DNA of 64,000 nucleotides, taken from contig NZ_JAUSRB010000002.1 in NCBI RefSeq assembly GCF_030811595.1, positions 868,001 through 932,000 on the forward strand, read 5' to 3'. This DNA comes from Streptosporangium brasiliense (lineage in GTDB: Bacteria > Actinomycetota > Actinomycetes > Streptosporangiales > Streptosporangiaceae). The notes beneath the pieces are model-generated. The model searched no databases. It was given only the letters and a program-made list of their open reading frames with translations, and was not told the origin of the DNA. Each line of letters opens with the position of its first letter. Position 1 is the first letter of the stretch. Shown piece after piece: positions 41,816-51,400 of the stretch. The position numbers and the translations under genes were made by a program.

Positions 41816-44800
41816 ATGAGAAACAAGCACGTAACGTCATTACGGCTGATCGCGGCGGTGGTCGCGACCAGCCTGCTCGCCCTGTTCGGGCCCCTCTCCC
41901 CCGCCGCGGCGGCGGCCGACCCGAACCTGGCGGCGGGGAAGGCGGCCTCGGCCGGCAGCTCCAACAATCCTTACACGGCCGCCAACATCACCGACGGCAA
42001 CCAGGCCACCTACTGGGAGAGCGCCAACAACGCCTTCCCGCAGTGGGTCCAGGTGGACCTCGGCGCCTCGGCCGGCGTCAACAAGGTCGTCCTGAAACTG
42101 CCGCCGGCGGCGGACTGGGCCACCAGGACCCAGACCCTGAACGTGCAGACGAGCACGCTCGGCCCGCCCTTCACCACCGTCGTCCCGTCCGCGGGCTACA
42201 CCTTCAACCCGGCCACGGGCAACACGGTGACGATCAGCTTCGCCGCCGTCACCACCCGGTACATACGGTTGAACATCACGGCGAACACGGGCTGGCCGGC
42301 CGGGCAGCTGTCGGAGTTCGAGGTGTACGGCCCCGCCACCGGCGACCCGCAGGCGCCCACCGCGCCGGCCGACCTGGCCTACACCCAGCCCGCCTCCGGC
42401 CAGATCAAGCTGACCTGGAGCGCCTCCACCGACAACGTCGGCGTGACCGGCTACGACGTCTACGCCAACAACGTCCTGCGCGGCAGCGTGGCGGGCAACG
42501 TCCTGACCTACACCGACAGCCAGCCCGACACCGCGACGGTCTCCTATCATGTCAAGGCGAAGGACGTCGCGGGCAACCAGTCCGCCGCCAGCAACACCGT
42601 CACCCGCAGCGGCAGCGGGGGCGGCGGCTCGAACCTGGCCGTCGGCAAGCCGATCACCGCCTCGTCCTCGGTCTTCACCTTCGTGGCCACCAACGCCAAC
42701 GACAACAATGTGACCACCTACTGGGAGGGCAACGGCGGCAGCTACCCCAACACGCTCACGGTGCGGTTGGGCGCGGACGCCGACGTCAACTCGGTCGTGC
42801 TGAAGCTCAACCCCGACAGCGTGTGGGGGACGCGCACGCAGACCATCCAGGTCCTCGGGCGCGGGCAGAGCTCCTCCTCCTTCGCCAACCTGTCCTCCGC
42901 GGCGGTCCACACCTTCAACCCCGCCTCCGGCAACACCGTGACAATCCCGGTCACCGGCAGGGTCGCAGACGTCCAGCTCAAGATCACCACGAACTCCGGC
43001 GCGCCCGCCGGGCAGGTCGCCGAGTTCCAGGTCATCGGCACCCCGGCCCCGAACCCGGACCTGACGATCACGGGCATGTCGTCGGCTCCCGCGGCTCCGG
43101 TCGAGACCGACTCCGTCACGCTGTCGGCCACGGTCAAGAACACCGGGACGGCGGCCTCCGGCGCGACGGACGTCAACTTCTACCTGGGCACCACCAAGGT
43201 CGGCACCGCCTCGGTCGGCGCGCTGGCCGCCGGCGCCTCCAGCACCGTCTCGGCCGACGCCGGTCCCCGTGACGCGGGCAGCTACCCGCTGAGCGCCAAG
43301 GTCGACGAGGGCGGCGACGTCATCGAGCAGAACGAGACGGACAACGCCTTCACCAGCCCCTCCCCGGTCGTCGTCAGGCCCGTCGACAGCTCCGACCTGG
43401 TCGTCTCCCCCGTCAACTGGACGCCGAGCAACCCGGCGAACGGCAACGTCGTGACCTTCTCCGTCGCGATCAAGAACCAGGGCACCGTGGCCTCCGCGGG
43501 CGGCGCCCACGGCATCACGCTGACGGTCACCGACACGGCGACCGGCGCCGTCGTGCGCACGCTGACCGGCTCCCACACCGGCCCGATCGCCGCCGGCGCC
43601 ACCACCAACCCCGTCAACCTCGGCACCTGGACGGCCGCCAACGGCAAGTACAGCGTCAAGGTGGTGCTGGCCGACGACGCCAACGAGCTGCCGGTGAAGC
43701 GGCAGAACAACACCAGCACGCACCCGTTCTTCGTCGGGCGCGGCGCGAACATGCCCTACGACATGTACGAGGCCGAGGAGGCCGTCGTCGGCGGCGGGGC
43801 GGCTGTCATCGGCCCGAACCGGACCGTGGGCGACCTGGCGGGCGAGGCGTCCGGCCGCAGGGCGGTGACGCTGAACTCGACGGGCAGCTACGTCGAGTTC
43901 ACCGCCAAGGCGGACACCAACACCCTCGTCACACGCTTCTCCATCCCGGACGCGCCGGGCGGCGGCGGGATCGACTCGACGCTCAACGTCTACGTCAACG
44001 GCACCTTCCTCAAGCCCATCAACCTGACCTCCAAGTACGCCTGGCTGTACGGGAACGAGACGGCGCCCGGCAACTCGCCGGGGGCGGGCGGGCCGCGTCA
44101 CATCTACGACGAGGCCAACGTCATGCTCGGGACGACCGTCCTGGCCGGCAGCAAGATCAGGCTGCAGAAGGACCCGGCCAACACGACGACGTACGCGATC
44201 GACTTCATCAACCTCGAGCAGGTGTCGCCGATCGCCAACCCCGACCCCGCCAAGTACACGGTGCCGGCGGGCTTCGCGCACCAGGACGTGCAGAACGCGC
44301 TCGACAAGGTCCGGATGGACGCCACGGGCACCCTCGTCGGTGTCTACCTGCCGCCGGGCACCTACCAGACGGCTAGCAAGTTCCAGGTGTACGGCAAGGC
44401 CGTCAAGGTGATCGGCGCCGGCCCCTGGTACACGCAGTTCCGCGCGCCGTCGACCCAGGACAACACCGACGTCGGATTCCGCGCGGACGGGACGGCGAAG
44501 GGGTCCACGTTCGCCAACTTCGCCTACTTCGGCAACTACACCTCGCGCATCGACGGTCCGGGCAAGGTGTTCGACTTCTCCAACGTCTCCGACGTGGTGA
44601 TCGACAACATCTGGAACGAGCACATGGTCTGCCTGTACTGGGGCGCGAACACCGACCGGGTGACGATCAAGAACTCCCGGATCCGCAACATGTTCGCCGA
44701 CGGCATCAACATGACCAACGGCAGCACGGACAACCTCGTCACCAACAACGAGGCCCGGGCGACGGGTGACGACAGCTTCGCGCTGTTCTCGGCCATCGAC

Positions 44801-45421
44801 GCGGGCGGCTCCGACATGAAGGGCAACGTCTACGAGAACCTGACGTCCATCCTGACCTGGCGCGCGGCCGGCGTCGCGGTCTACGGCGGATACGACAACG
44901 TCTTCAGGAACATCTACATCGCCGACACGCTGGTCTACTCCGGCATCACGATCAGCTCGCTCGACTTCGGCTACCCGATGAACGGCTTCGGCGCCGACCC
45001 GCCGACGAGGTTCGAGAACATCTCGATCGTCCGGGCCGGCGGCCACTTCTGGAACGGGCAGACCTTCCCGGGGATCTGGATCTTCTCCGCCTCGAAGGTG
45101 TTCCAGGGGATCCGCGTGAGCGATGTGGACATCGTGGACCCGACCTACAGCGGCATCATGTTCCAGACGAACTACGTGGGAGGACAGCCGCAGTTCCCGA
45201 TCAAGGACACCGTCTTCACGGACATCTCGATCTCGGGTGCCCAGAAGAGCGGGGACGCCTACGACGCCAAGTCCGGGTTCGGCATCTGGGCCAACGAGAT
45301 GCCGGAGGCCGGCCAGGGGCCGGCGGTCGGCTCGGTGACCTTCAACAACCTGAGGCTGAGCAACAACGCCACGAACGTGAAGAACACGACGTCGACGTTC
45401 ACCATCACCACCAACCCGTAG
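41816..45421 (+). CDS. secreted multidomain alpha-1,3-glucanase (GH87, mutanase type)
   Basis: A 1201-residue exported enzyme. A signal peptide (1 to about 35) precedes a discoidin/F5-8C carbohydrate-binding module (about 36-170), a fibronectin III domain (about 180-270), a second discoidin module (about 275-412), two CARDB-like domains (about 413-525 and 530-645), a CBM6/35-like module (about 648-790), and a right-handed beta-helix catalytic domain (about 795-1201). Asp962 (FADGINM) and Asp985-Asp986 (TGDDSFALF) have exactly the 23/24-residue spacing of the catalytic Asp triad reported for the Bacillus GH87 enzyme Agl-KA. It should degrade fungal-wall or dental alpha-1,3-glucan. AGGAAC precedes the ATG. 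Confidence 0.85.
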   Translation: MRNKHVTSLRLIAAVVATSLLALFGPLSPAAAAADPNLAAGKAASAGSSNNPYTAANITDGNQATYWESANNAFPQWVQVDLGASAGVNKVVLKLPPAADWATRTQTLNVQTSTLGPPFTTVVPSAGYTFNPATGNTVTISFAAVTTRYIRLNITANTGWPAGQLSEFEVYGPATGDPQAPTAPADLAYTQPASGQIKLTWSASTDNVGVTGYDVYANNVLRGSVAGNVLTYTDSQPDTATVSYHVKAKDVAGNQSAASNTVTRSGSGGGGSNLAVGKPITASSSVFTFVATNANDNNVTTYWEGNGGSYPNTLTVRLGADADVNSVVLKLNPDSVWGTRTQTIQVLGRGQSSSSFANLSSAAVHTFNPASGNTVTIPVTGRVADVQLKITTNSGAPAGQVAEFQVIGTPAPNPDLTITGMSSAPAAPVETDSVTLSATVKNTGTAASGATDVNFYLGTTKVGTASVGALAAGASSTVSADAGPRDAGSYPLSAKVDEGGDVIEQNETDNAFTSPSPVVVRPVDSSDLVVSPVNWTPSNPANGNVVTFSVAIKNQGTVASAGGAHGITLTVTDTATGAVVRTLTGSHTGPIAAGATTNPVNLGTWTAANGKYSVKVVLADDANELPVKRQNNTSTHPFFVGRGANMPYDMYEAEEAVVGGGAAVIGPNRTVGDLAGEASGRRAVTLNSTGSYVEFTAKADTNTLVTRFSIPDAPGGGGIDSTLNVYVNGTFLKPINLTSKYAWLYGNETAPGNSPGAGGPRHIYDEANVMLGTTVLAGSKIRLQKDPANTTTYAIDFINLEQVSPIANPDPAKYTVPAGFAHQDVQNALDKVRMDATGTLVGVYLPPGTYQTASKFQVYGKAVKVIGAGPWYTQFRAPSTQDNTDVGFRADGTAKGSTFANFAYFGNYTSRIDGPGKVFDFSNVSDVVIDNIWNEHMVCLYWGANTDRVTIKNSRIRNMFADGINMTNGSTDNLVTNNEARATGDDSFALFSAIDAGGSDMKGNVYENLTSILTWRAAGVAVYGGYDNVFRNIYIADTLVYSGITISSLDFGYPMNGFGADPPTRFENISIVRAGGHFWNGQTFPGIWIFSASKVFQGIRVSDVDIVDPTYSGIMFQTNYVGGQPQFPIKDTVFTDISISGAQKSGDAYDAKSGFGIWANEMPEAGQGPAVGSVTFNNLRLSNNATNVKNTTSTFTITTNP

Positions 45422-45475
45422 GCCGGCAGGCCGGCGGAACGGACGGTCACATGTGACCACATGTGAGAAGGGACA

Positions 45476-45509
45476 GGAGTGCCGCCGGGGCCGCCCCCGG
45501 CGGCACTCC
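45476..45509 (+). terminator. terminator after the glucanase gene
   Basis: GGAGTGCCGCCGGGG pairs perfectly with CCCCGGCGGCACTCC. A 14-base palindrome GGTCACATGTGACC lies at 45445-45458, just before it. Confidence 0.8.
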
Positions 45510-45685
45510 CGCCCCGCCCGACGGCAGGGCCGCCCCGGCCCGGACTCCCCGCCCGCCCTACTCCGATTCATCCCGGAACAGGTCAATCTCCTACGATTCT
45601 CAGTCATCATGGATCGACGGAGCCGCATACCTGGTAGGACAGGGGGAACGCCCGCCCTGTGAACTGCGGGTCTAAGGAGTTCTCG

Positions 45686-46051
45686 ATGTCATCCGAAGGC
45701 GCGGCCACGCTCCTCATCTCGTCCGGCTCACACGGAGACGCCACCGTCGTCCGCGCGGTCGGCGAGCTGGACTACGACTACGCGCCGATGTTCCGGCGGG
45801 AACTCGCCCAAGTATGGAGCGGCGACCCCGGCGCGACACCGACGCTCGTCCTCGACCTCACCGGGCTCACCTTCTGCGACTCCACCGGGCTCGCCGAGCT
45901 GCTGTGGATCCTGCGCAGGAGCCAGGAGACCAAGACCGACCTGTCCCTGGCCGGGGTGAGCCGCACCCTGCGCCACATGCTGACCACCACCGGGCTCCTG
46001 CCCTATTTCACGATCTTCGCCTCCGTGGAGGAGGCCCTGCGGGACCGGTGA
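45686..46051 (+). CDS. STAS-domain anti-anti-sigma factor
   Basis: A 121-residue SpoIIAA/RsbV-like protein: VVRAVGELDYDYAPMFRREL, then LVLDLTGLTFCDSTGLAELL with the phosphorylatable Ser66, and LTTTGLLPYFTIFASVEEAL. It sequesters a serine-kinase anti-sigma factor when unphosphorylated. AAGGAG precedes the ATG at 45686. It is convergent with a HATPase-containing gene, the obvious kinase partner. Confidence 0.9.
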   Translation: MSSEGAATLLISSGSHGDATVVRAVGELDYDYAPMFRRELAQVWSGDPGATPTLVLDLTGLTFCDSTGLAELLWILRRSQETKTDLSLAGVSRTLRHMLTTTGLLPYFTIFASVEEALRDR

Positions 46052-46065
46052 CGTCGCCGCCGGGC

Positions 46066-47019
46066 TCAGAGCGGGGGGATGACGATGTGCAGGCGGACGG
46101 TCGTGCCGCTCTCCGGGGCGGACCGGACCTGGACCAGGTCGCACAGCTGCTGGACGAGCCACATGCCCCGGCCGCTCAGCGGACCGGGGGCCGGGACCAT
46201 ACGGCCGACCAGGGGATCGGTCATCACCCCGTCGTCGTGGAACTCGCAGACGAGCGTGCCCTCCCGCACCCAGGTGCGGAGGGTCCCGTACCCGCCCCCG
46301 TGGGCGATGCTGTTGCCGGCCACCTCGGTGACCGCCACGAGGGCCTCCCGCAGTCGCTCCCCCCGCAGGCCGTGCGGCATGGCGCAGGCGGAGACCTTGT
46401 CCCGGACGGCCGCGAGGTCTCCCCTGCCGTAGCGGAACTCCTCCGAGGGGTCGCAGGCCGACTCCAGCTCCTCCCAGGCGAAGGGCGCCTGGACGTAGTC
46501 CGGGTGTTCCCGGTGGACGCCCTGCTCCAGGGCGAACGGGTGGCACCGGCTGACCGCCCGGATGATCCCGGGGTCGACCGTGTCGGTGTCGTAGGGGCAC
46601 AGCAGCCACCACGCCGGCGAGCCGGTGAAGGCCAGGTTCAGCAGCCACTCGTGGTAGCGCAGCTCCTCGATCTCCGCGGCGCCGCGCCCGCTCCAGTCGG
46701 TCTCGCCGATCCCCCGCACCGGACGCCCCTGCTCCGTCCGCTCGCTGATCCACCGCTGCCAGGCGGGGATGAGCCGGGCGGGGTTGCGGCCCAGCTGGGA
46801 GACGTCCAGGAACACCACCCGGGGGTCGGAGCCGGCCGGCTCGGCGCGCAGGATCTGCTCCCTGCTCTCGGGCACCGACACCAGGACGACCTCGTCGGCG
46901 GCCAGCGCGTCTTCGATGAAGGACAGCGCCCCGTCGAGGAACTGCGCCTCCCCCGAGTAGGAGTAGAGCTCGTGGCGGAGGCCCGCTGTCCCCTCCGCAC
47001 CGGTGACTTGGGTGGTCAT
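46066..47019 (-). CDS. MEDS-domain anti-sigma factor with HATPase domain
   Basis: A 317-residue protein. Residues about 10-180 are a MEDS/DcmR-like sensory domain (LRHELYSYSGEAQFLDGALS...DEVVLVSVPESREQIL, PAWWLLCPYDTDTVD). Residues about 200-315 are an RsbW-type ATPase (N box EVAGNSIAHGGGYG, G1 FHDDGVMTDP, G2 SGRGMWLVQQLCD). It probably phosphorylates the STAS protein and controls a stress sigma factor. Its ATG overlaps the upstream gene stop (ATGA), making a two-gene operon. Confidence 0.88.
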   Translation of the reverse strand: MTTQVTGAEGTAGLRHELYSYSGEAQFLDGALSFIEDALAADEVVLVSVPESREQILRAEPAGSDPRVVFLDVSQLGRNPARLIPAWQRWISERTEQGRPVRGIGETDWSGRGAAEIEELRYHEWLLNLAFTGSPAWWLLCPYDTDTVDPGIIRAVSRCHPFALEQGVHREHPDYVQAPFAWEELESACDPSEEFRYGRGDLAAVRDKVSACAMPHGLRGERLREALVAVTEVAGNSIAHGGGYGTLRTWVREGTLVCEFHDDGVMTDPLVGRMVPAPGPLSGRGMWLVQQLCDLVQVRSAPESGTTVRLHIVIPPL

Positions 47020-47819
47020 GGCGTCAGCTCCACGGGAGCCTCGTAGGTGCTGTAGCCGAGCATCTCCCAGCACGACCGCACTGTCGGGTTCGCGCCCTCG
47101 ACCGTGATGCTGCTGACGGGGGCACGGGCGGCGGCCTCCACGAGTGCGCGCATCCCCGCGGCGTCCATCAGCTCCAGCTCGTCGAAACGGAGCCGCAGCA
47201 CCGGAGAGAGCACCGCGGCGGCGGCCAGTGCGGCGCTGAAGGCCGCGGCGCCGTCGGAGTCGACCACCCCGCACACGCTCCAGCGGCCGGGACCCGAGTT
47301 GAACATCCGGAACGACGGCCCCGCCCAGCCGCTGCCCAGCTCGCGAGGGTGAACACAGGCCACGTGGTCCAGCGTGGCGGCGCCGAAGCGGTCACGGCCG
47401 TAGGCGCACACCATGATGGCCGCGCTGTCGGCCACGAACTCGTCGAGGCGCAGCTCGTGGTCGATCAGCATGTCCAGGCCCGCGTCCGGCGGCACGAGCT
47501 CGTCCATCACGGCGAGCACGCGGAGCGCGCGGTAGCCCTGGCGCCCCGCCCTGGCCGCCTCGCGCCGCACCAGGCCCAGCATCGAACTCATGTCCGGCAC
47601 CGGATCCACGCCACGGACCAGCCGCGGGTCGACCACCATCGCGTCCCGCAGGATACCGGCCGACGGAGCGGGGTCCAGCGACGACCCGACGATGACCACC
47701 TTGTCACCGAAGAGCTCACCGTCGGCCAGGAACGTCGAGGTGGCGGCCGTGTATCCCTGAGCCGGATCGACGACCCAGCACACGTGCTCGCCGACATCCA
47801 CCGGATCAAGTGTCGGCAT
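47016..47819 (-). CDS. MEDS-STAS fusion regulator
   Basis: A 267-residue protein. The N-terminal MEDS sensory domain (VDVGEHVCWVVDPAQGYTAA, ALRVLAVMDELVPP) is followed by a STAS domain (about 180-265, LRLRFDELELMDAAGMRALV). At the position of the phosphorylatable serine the STAS loop reads MDAAG, so regulation by phosphorylation is doubtful. It may act as a constitutive partner or ligand sensor for the downstream HATPase protein. ATG 47819 has AGGGG upstream; an in-frame GTG five codons earlier is possible. Confidence 0.82.
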   Translation of the reverse strand: MPTLDPVDVGEHVCWVVDPAQGYTAATSTFLADGELFGDKVVIVGSSLDPAPSAGILRDAMVVDPRLVRGVDPVPDMSSMLGLVRREAARAGRQGYRALRVLAVMDELVPPDAGLDMLIDHELRLDEFVADSAAIMVCAYGRDRFGAATLDHVACVHPRELGSGWAGPSFRMFNSGPGRWSVCGVVDSDGAAAFSAALAAAAVLSPVLRLRFDELELMDAAGMRALVEAAARAPVSSITVEGANPTVRSCWEMLGYSTYEAPVELTP

Positions 47820-47968
47820 GGCCCCTGACTTGCGCACCGCGAAATCACCTCGCCTTCGCTGTGACACCCAGCGCCAGTTTATTGCGTCCGTACGGCACCA
47901 CAGGTCGTGCGCCGGCCGGCGGGAGTCCGGGGCGACCGCCGGGCGGCCCGGGGGCCGCCGTCACGGGG

Positions 47969-48322
47969 TCAGAGGGACTCCAGCGGGATGACGTCCTCGT
48001 CGTAGGCGGCCAGGAGGGCGGCCGCGACCTCCGTCACGTCCAGCTCCACGACGACCTCGGCGCCCGAGGCGACGCCGCGGTCCGACACCGCGAGGCCGAT
48101 CAGCGCCAGGGACGCCGCGCGGTCCCGGACCCGGGCCTGCTCGACGGTCTCCTCGCCCACCTCCGCCTCCTCGTCGCGGTCCCACGCGGCGACCGCGGCC
48201 CGCGCCAGGTCGCCGGACAGCCGTACGGTGAGGCGTGCGACCTGGGGGTCGAGGAAGCGTCCGATCTCGGCGAGCACCGCCGAGTCCTGGCGATACCTGG
48301 TGTATTCCTGGCTCTCATCCAC
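47969..48322 (-). CDS. small helical protein of unknown function
   Basis: A 117-residue acidic protein: QDSAVLAEIGRFLDPQVARL, TVRLSGDLARAAVAAWDRDE, then strands LALIGLAVSDRGVASGAEVV. No family recognised. It lies between the sigma-regulator operon and the kinase gene on the same strand, with its own gap of about 160 bp. Confidence 0.7.
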   Translation of the reverse strand: MDESQEYTRYRQDSAVLAEIGRFLDPQVARLTVRLSGDLARAAVAAWDRDEEAEVGEETVEQARVRDRAASLALIGLAVSDRGVASGAEVVVELDVTEVAAALLAAYDEDVIPLESL

Positions 48323-48486
48323 GGCACGAGCCTACGCAGCGCCGCCGTCCGCGACTTCCGAACCGTCCATGTGCCGTGGCCGGTCCGGGCGGGCCGCGCC
48401 CGTCCGCGCCGCCCGCTCGCCGCCCCGCCCCATCAGCCGCAGACCTCATGGTAGGCCCATCGGTCACAGACCTCGCGGTAAGCCCA

Positions 48487-51400
48487 TCAGCCGCAGGTCT
48501 CGCGGTAGGGGACGCCGGGGATGAGCCGCTCCCACTCCGCCGCCCGCAGGCCCGTGCCGGTCCGGGCGCAGACCGACTCGGCGACCAGGGAGGGGTCCAC
48601 CGGCAGGCGGCTGACCGAGCCGTCGCGGGCCACCGCGTTGAGGACGCGGCCGTCCGGGCTGAAGGCCAGGTCGAGGGCTGTCGCACCGGCCGGGAGGGAG
48701 CCGATCTCCCGCTGGGCGGCCAGATCCCACAGACGCACCCCGTCTCCGTCTCCCGCCGTGACGAGCACCCGGCCGTCGGGGGAGAAGCGCAGGAGCTGCT
48801 GGGACCCCCTGACCCCCAGGACGCCCAGCCGCGCGCCGCGCTCGACGTCCCACAGCAGCACACGCTGGTCGGCGAGCCCGAGGGCCAGGACGCGGCCGTC
48901 CGGGCTGAAGGCTGCGGCCCGGACGTCCGGGCCACCGACCCCGGCGGGACCGCGGAGCGTCCGGCCACCGGGGAGCGCGACCAGCTCGGCCCCCGCCGAG
49001 AGCACCCCCCTCCCGGCGCCCCCGTCCCGGCCCTGCCCCTGGCCCGCTCCCGGACTTCCCCCCGGACTTCCACCCGGCCCCGCCCCCGGATCCCCGCCCC
49101 GGCTCTCGCCCGAGGAGCCTCCGACGTCCGAGGAGTTTCCGACGTCCGAGGAGCCCCCGACCGGACTTCCGCCCGGACGGAAGGCCAGGCTCTGGACGGA
49201 CGGCACGTTCACAGTCGCGGTGATCCGGCCCGCGCGCACGTCCCAGATCCGCACCCTCCCCTCACCCGTGCCGTCCGCGTCGCTCACACCCGCCGCGAGC
49301 GTCCGGCCGTCTCCGCCGAACGCCAGGGCGGTGACCGCCCCGGCCCCGGCCCCGGTGTTCAGGGTGGCCAGGCTCCTGCGGGTGGCGACGTCCCACAGGG
49401 TCACCGCCGAGCCGTCCCGGCGGGGGACGGCGAGCGTCCTGCCGTCCTGGCTGAACGCCCCGGCCGAACCCGCGTCGACGCTCAGCGGGCCGCCGATCGG
49501 GGCCAGCCGGGTGGGGTCCCAGAGCCGGACCACGCCCAGGTTGGCGTAGGCGAGCACCCGGCCCCCAGGGGCGAAGACCGCGCTCTCCCAGCCGCTGCGC
49601 TCCTGCGGCACGTTCAGGGTGTCGGTGTGGGTGACGGCGCTGACGTCGATCGAGACGACCGAGCCGTATCCGGTCGGATAGCGCAGTGTCCGGCTGTCGG
49701 CGGTGAACCGCGCGTTCCCGACGGCCGTCAGGGGGAACCGCGCGGATATGGTGCGGTCGGCCACCTTCCAGAGGAAGAGGGCCTCCTCCGCCTGCTCGGC
49801 GAGGAAGCGGCCGTCCGGGCTGAAGGTGAGCGCGCCGCCGCCGGTGCTCGCGAAGTCCTCCCCCCGACGGCTCCCGTCGGCGGGGTCGAGCAACGTGATC
49901 GAGGTGTCGCCGCCGACCGCGAGGGTCGAGCCGTCCGGGCTGAAGGCGAGCTGCGGCGCCCCCCGCTCCCCCCGGGAGCTGACGGGGCCGTCGACCTTCC
50001 GGGCGAACACCCGCCTTCCCCTGGTCAGGTCCCAGACCTCGACGCTGCCCTGACGCCCGGCCACGGCCGCCCACCGGCCGTCCGGCGAGACGGTCCCCTC
50101 CGGCTCGAACCCGGTCGCCGAGACCAGCGGCCCGCCCCCGTCCAGCGGGCGCATCACCAGCGTGCCGGGGCCGACGGCCGAGATCAGCCGCCGCTCCGGC
50201 TCCAGCTCCGCCCGCGCCCCCTCGGGGATCGCCGGGCCGAAGGCCCGGCCCGTGGCGCTGTCCCAGAGCCGTCCGCCGACCTGGAGGGTCGAGCCGTCGG
50301 GGCTCGCCGCGGTCACGGCGGCGAGCTTCCCCACCCCCTCGAACGTCCGGACCGGCCGGTGGGTGACCACGTCGTACATGCGGACCTCGCCGCCGTGGGC
50401 CCGCACGAGCGTCCGCGCGTCGGGCGTGAGGACGTAGGAGGCCCTGGAGGTGGCGTCGGGGTCGGTGAACACGTCGACCTTCACCTGGGCCAGCGCGGCC
50501 TGCAGCGCGGAACGCGCCTCCGGTACCTGGGCGATCCGCCAGGCGGCCACGCTGAGCCGCATGGCCGTACGGGGGTCGGAGTCGCGCAGGTCGTCGGCGC
50601 GCGCGGCGGCGGCCCGGGCCGCCGACTCGTCCCGCTGCCGCTGCAGATCCTCGGTCTGAGCGGCGAGAGTCCGGCCCTGCCGCAGGGCGATCGCGGTCAC
50701 GCCCAACGAGAAGGCGAGCAGCACGGCCATCCCCGCGGTGACCAGCCGCCGCCTGTTCCGGCGCCGCCGCTCCACGGCCGAGGCGGCGTCGAGGAACCGC
50801 CGCTCCCTGAGGTTGATCCCGAGATAGCGCCGCTCGGTCGCGGCCCACTGCAGCGCCTCCCGGAGCGCCTCCCCCTGGTAAAGATCTCCCGGGGGCCGCC
50901 CGTGCTCCTCCCAGACCCGGGCCGCCTCGGCCAGCCGCCGGTGCACCGGCAGCCCGTCGCGCTCGGCCGCCAGCCACTCCCGCAGCCGGGGCCAGGCCCA
51001 CGGCAGGGCGGCCCCGGCCGGAACGGCCGTGGTGCCCTCCCTGATCAGCAGCCCCGCCCCGGCGAAACGGGCGATCACCGGCTCGTCCTCCGGCCCGCAC
51101 TCGACGCGCTGGACCGAACCGTCACCGATCATGCGGAGCAGCACCCCGGGCGCGTCGGCCTGCTGCTGGGGCGTCAGCGCGCTGAACGCCTCCTCGGCGA
51201 TCACACCGAGCGCGGGAGGATCGGATCCGGGCGGCAGGACCTCCCGTGCGGCCCGCACCCCCGCCCTGAGGTCCTCGGCCTCCCGTTCCTCAGCCTCCCG
51301 CGCCTCGGCCTCCCGTTCCTCAGCCTCTCGCTCCTCGGCCGCCGGAGCCGGCGAGGTCTCGGACGCGGGCCCGCCGGCCGTCCCTACCCCGGGCGCCGCC

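Noticed and set aside
41840-45628. A 1262-codon minus-strand frame opposite the glucanase gene
   Set aside because: Its composition (Arg/Val/Asp/His-rich, no domain) is that of an antisense shadow, and the plus-strand frame is plainly a multidomain enzyme.
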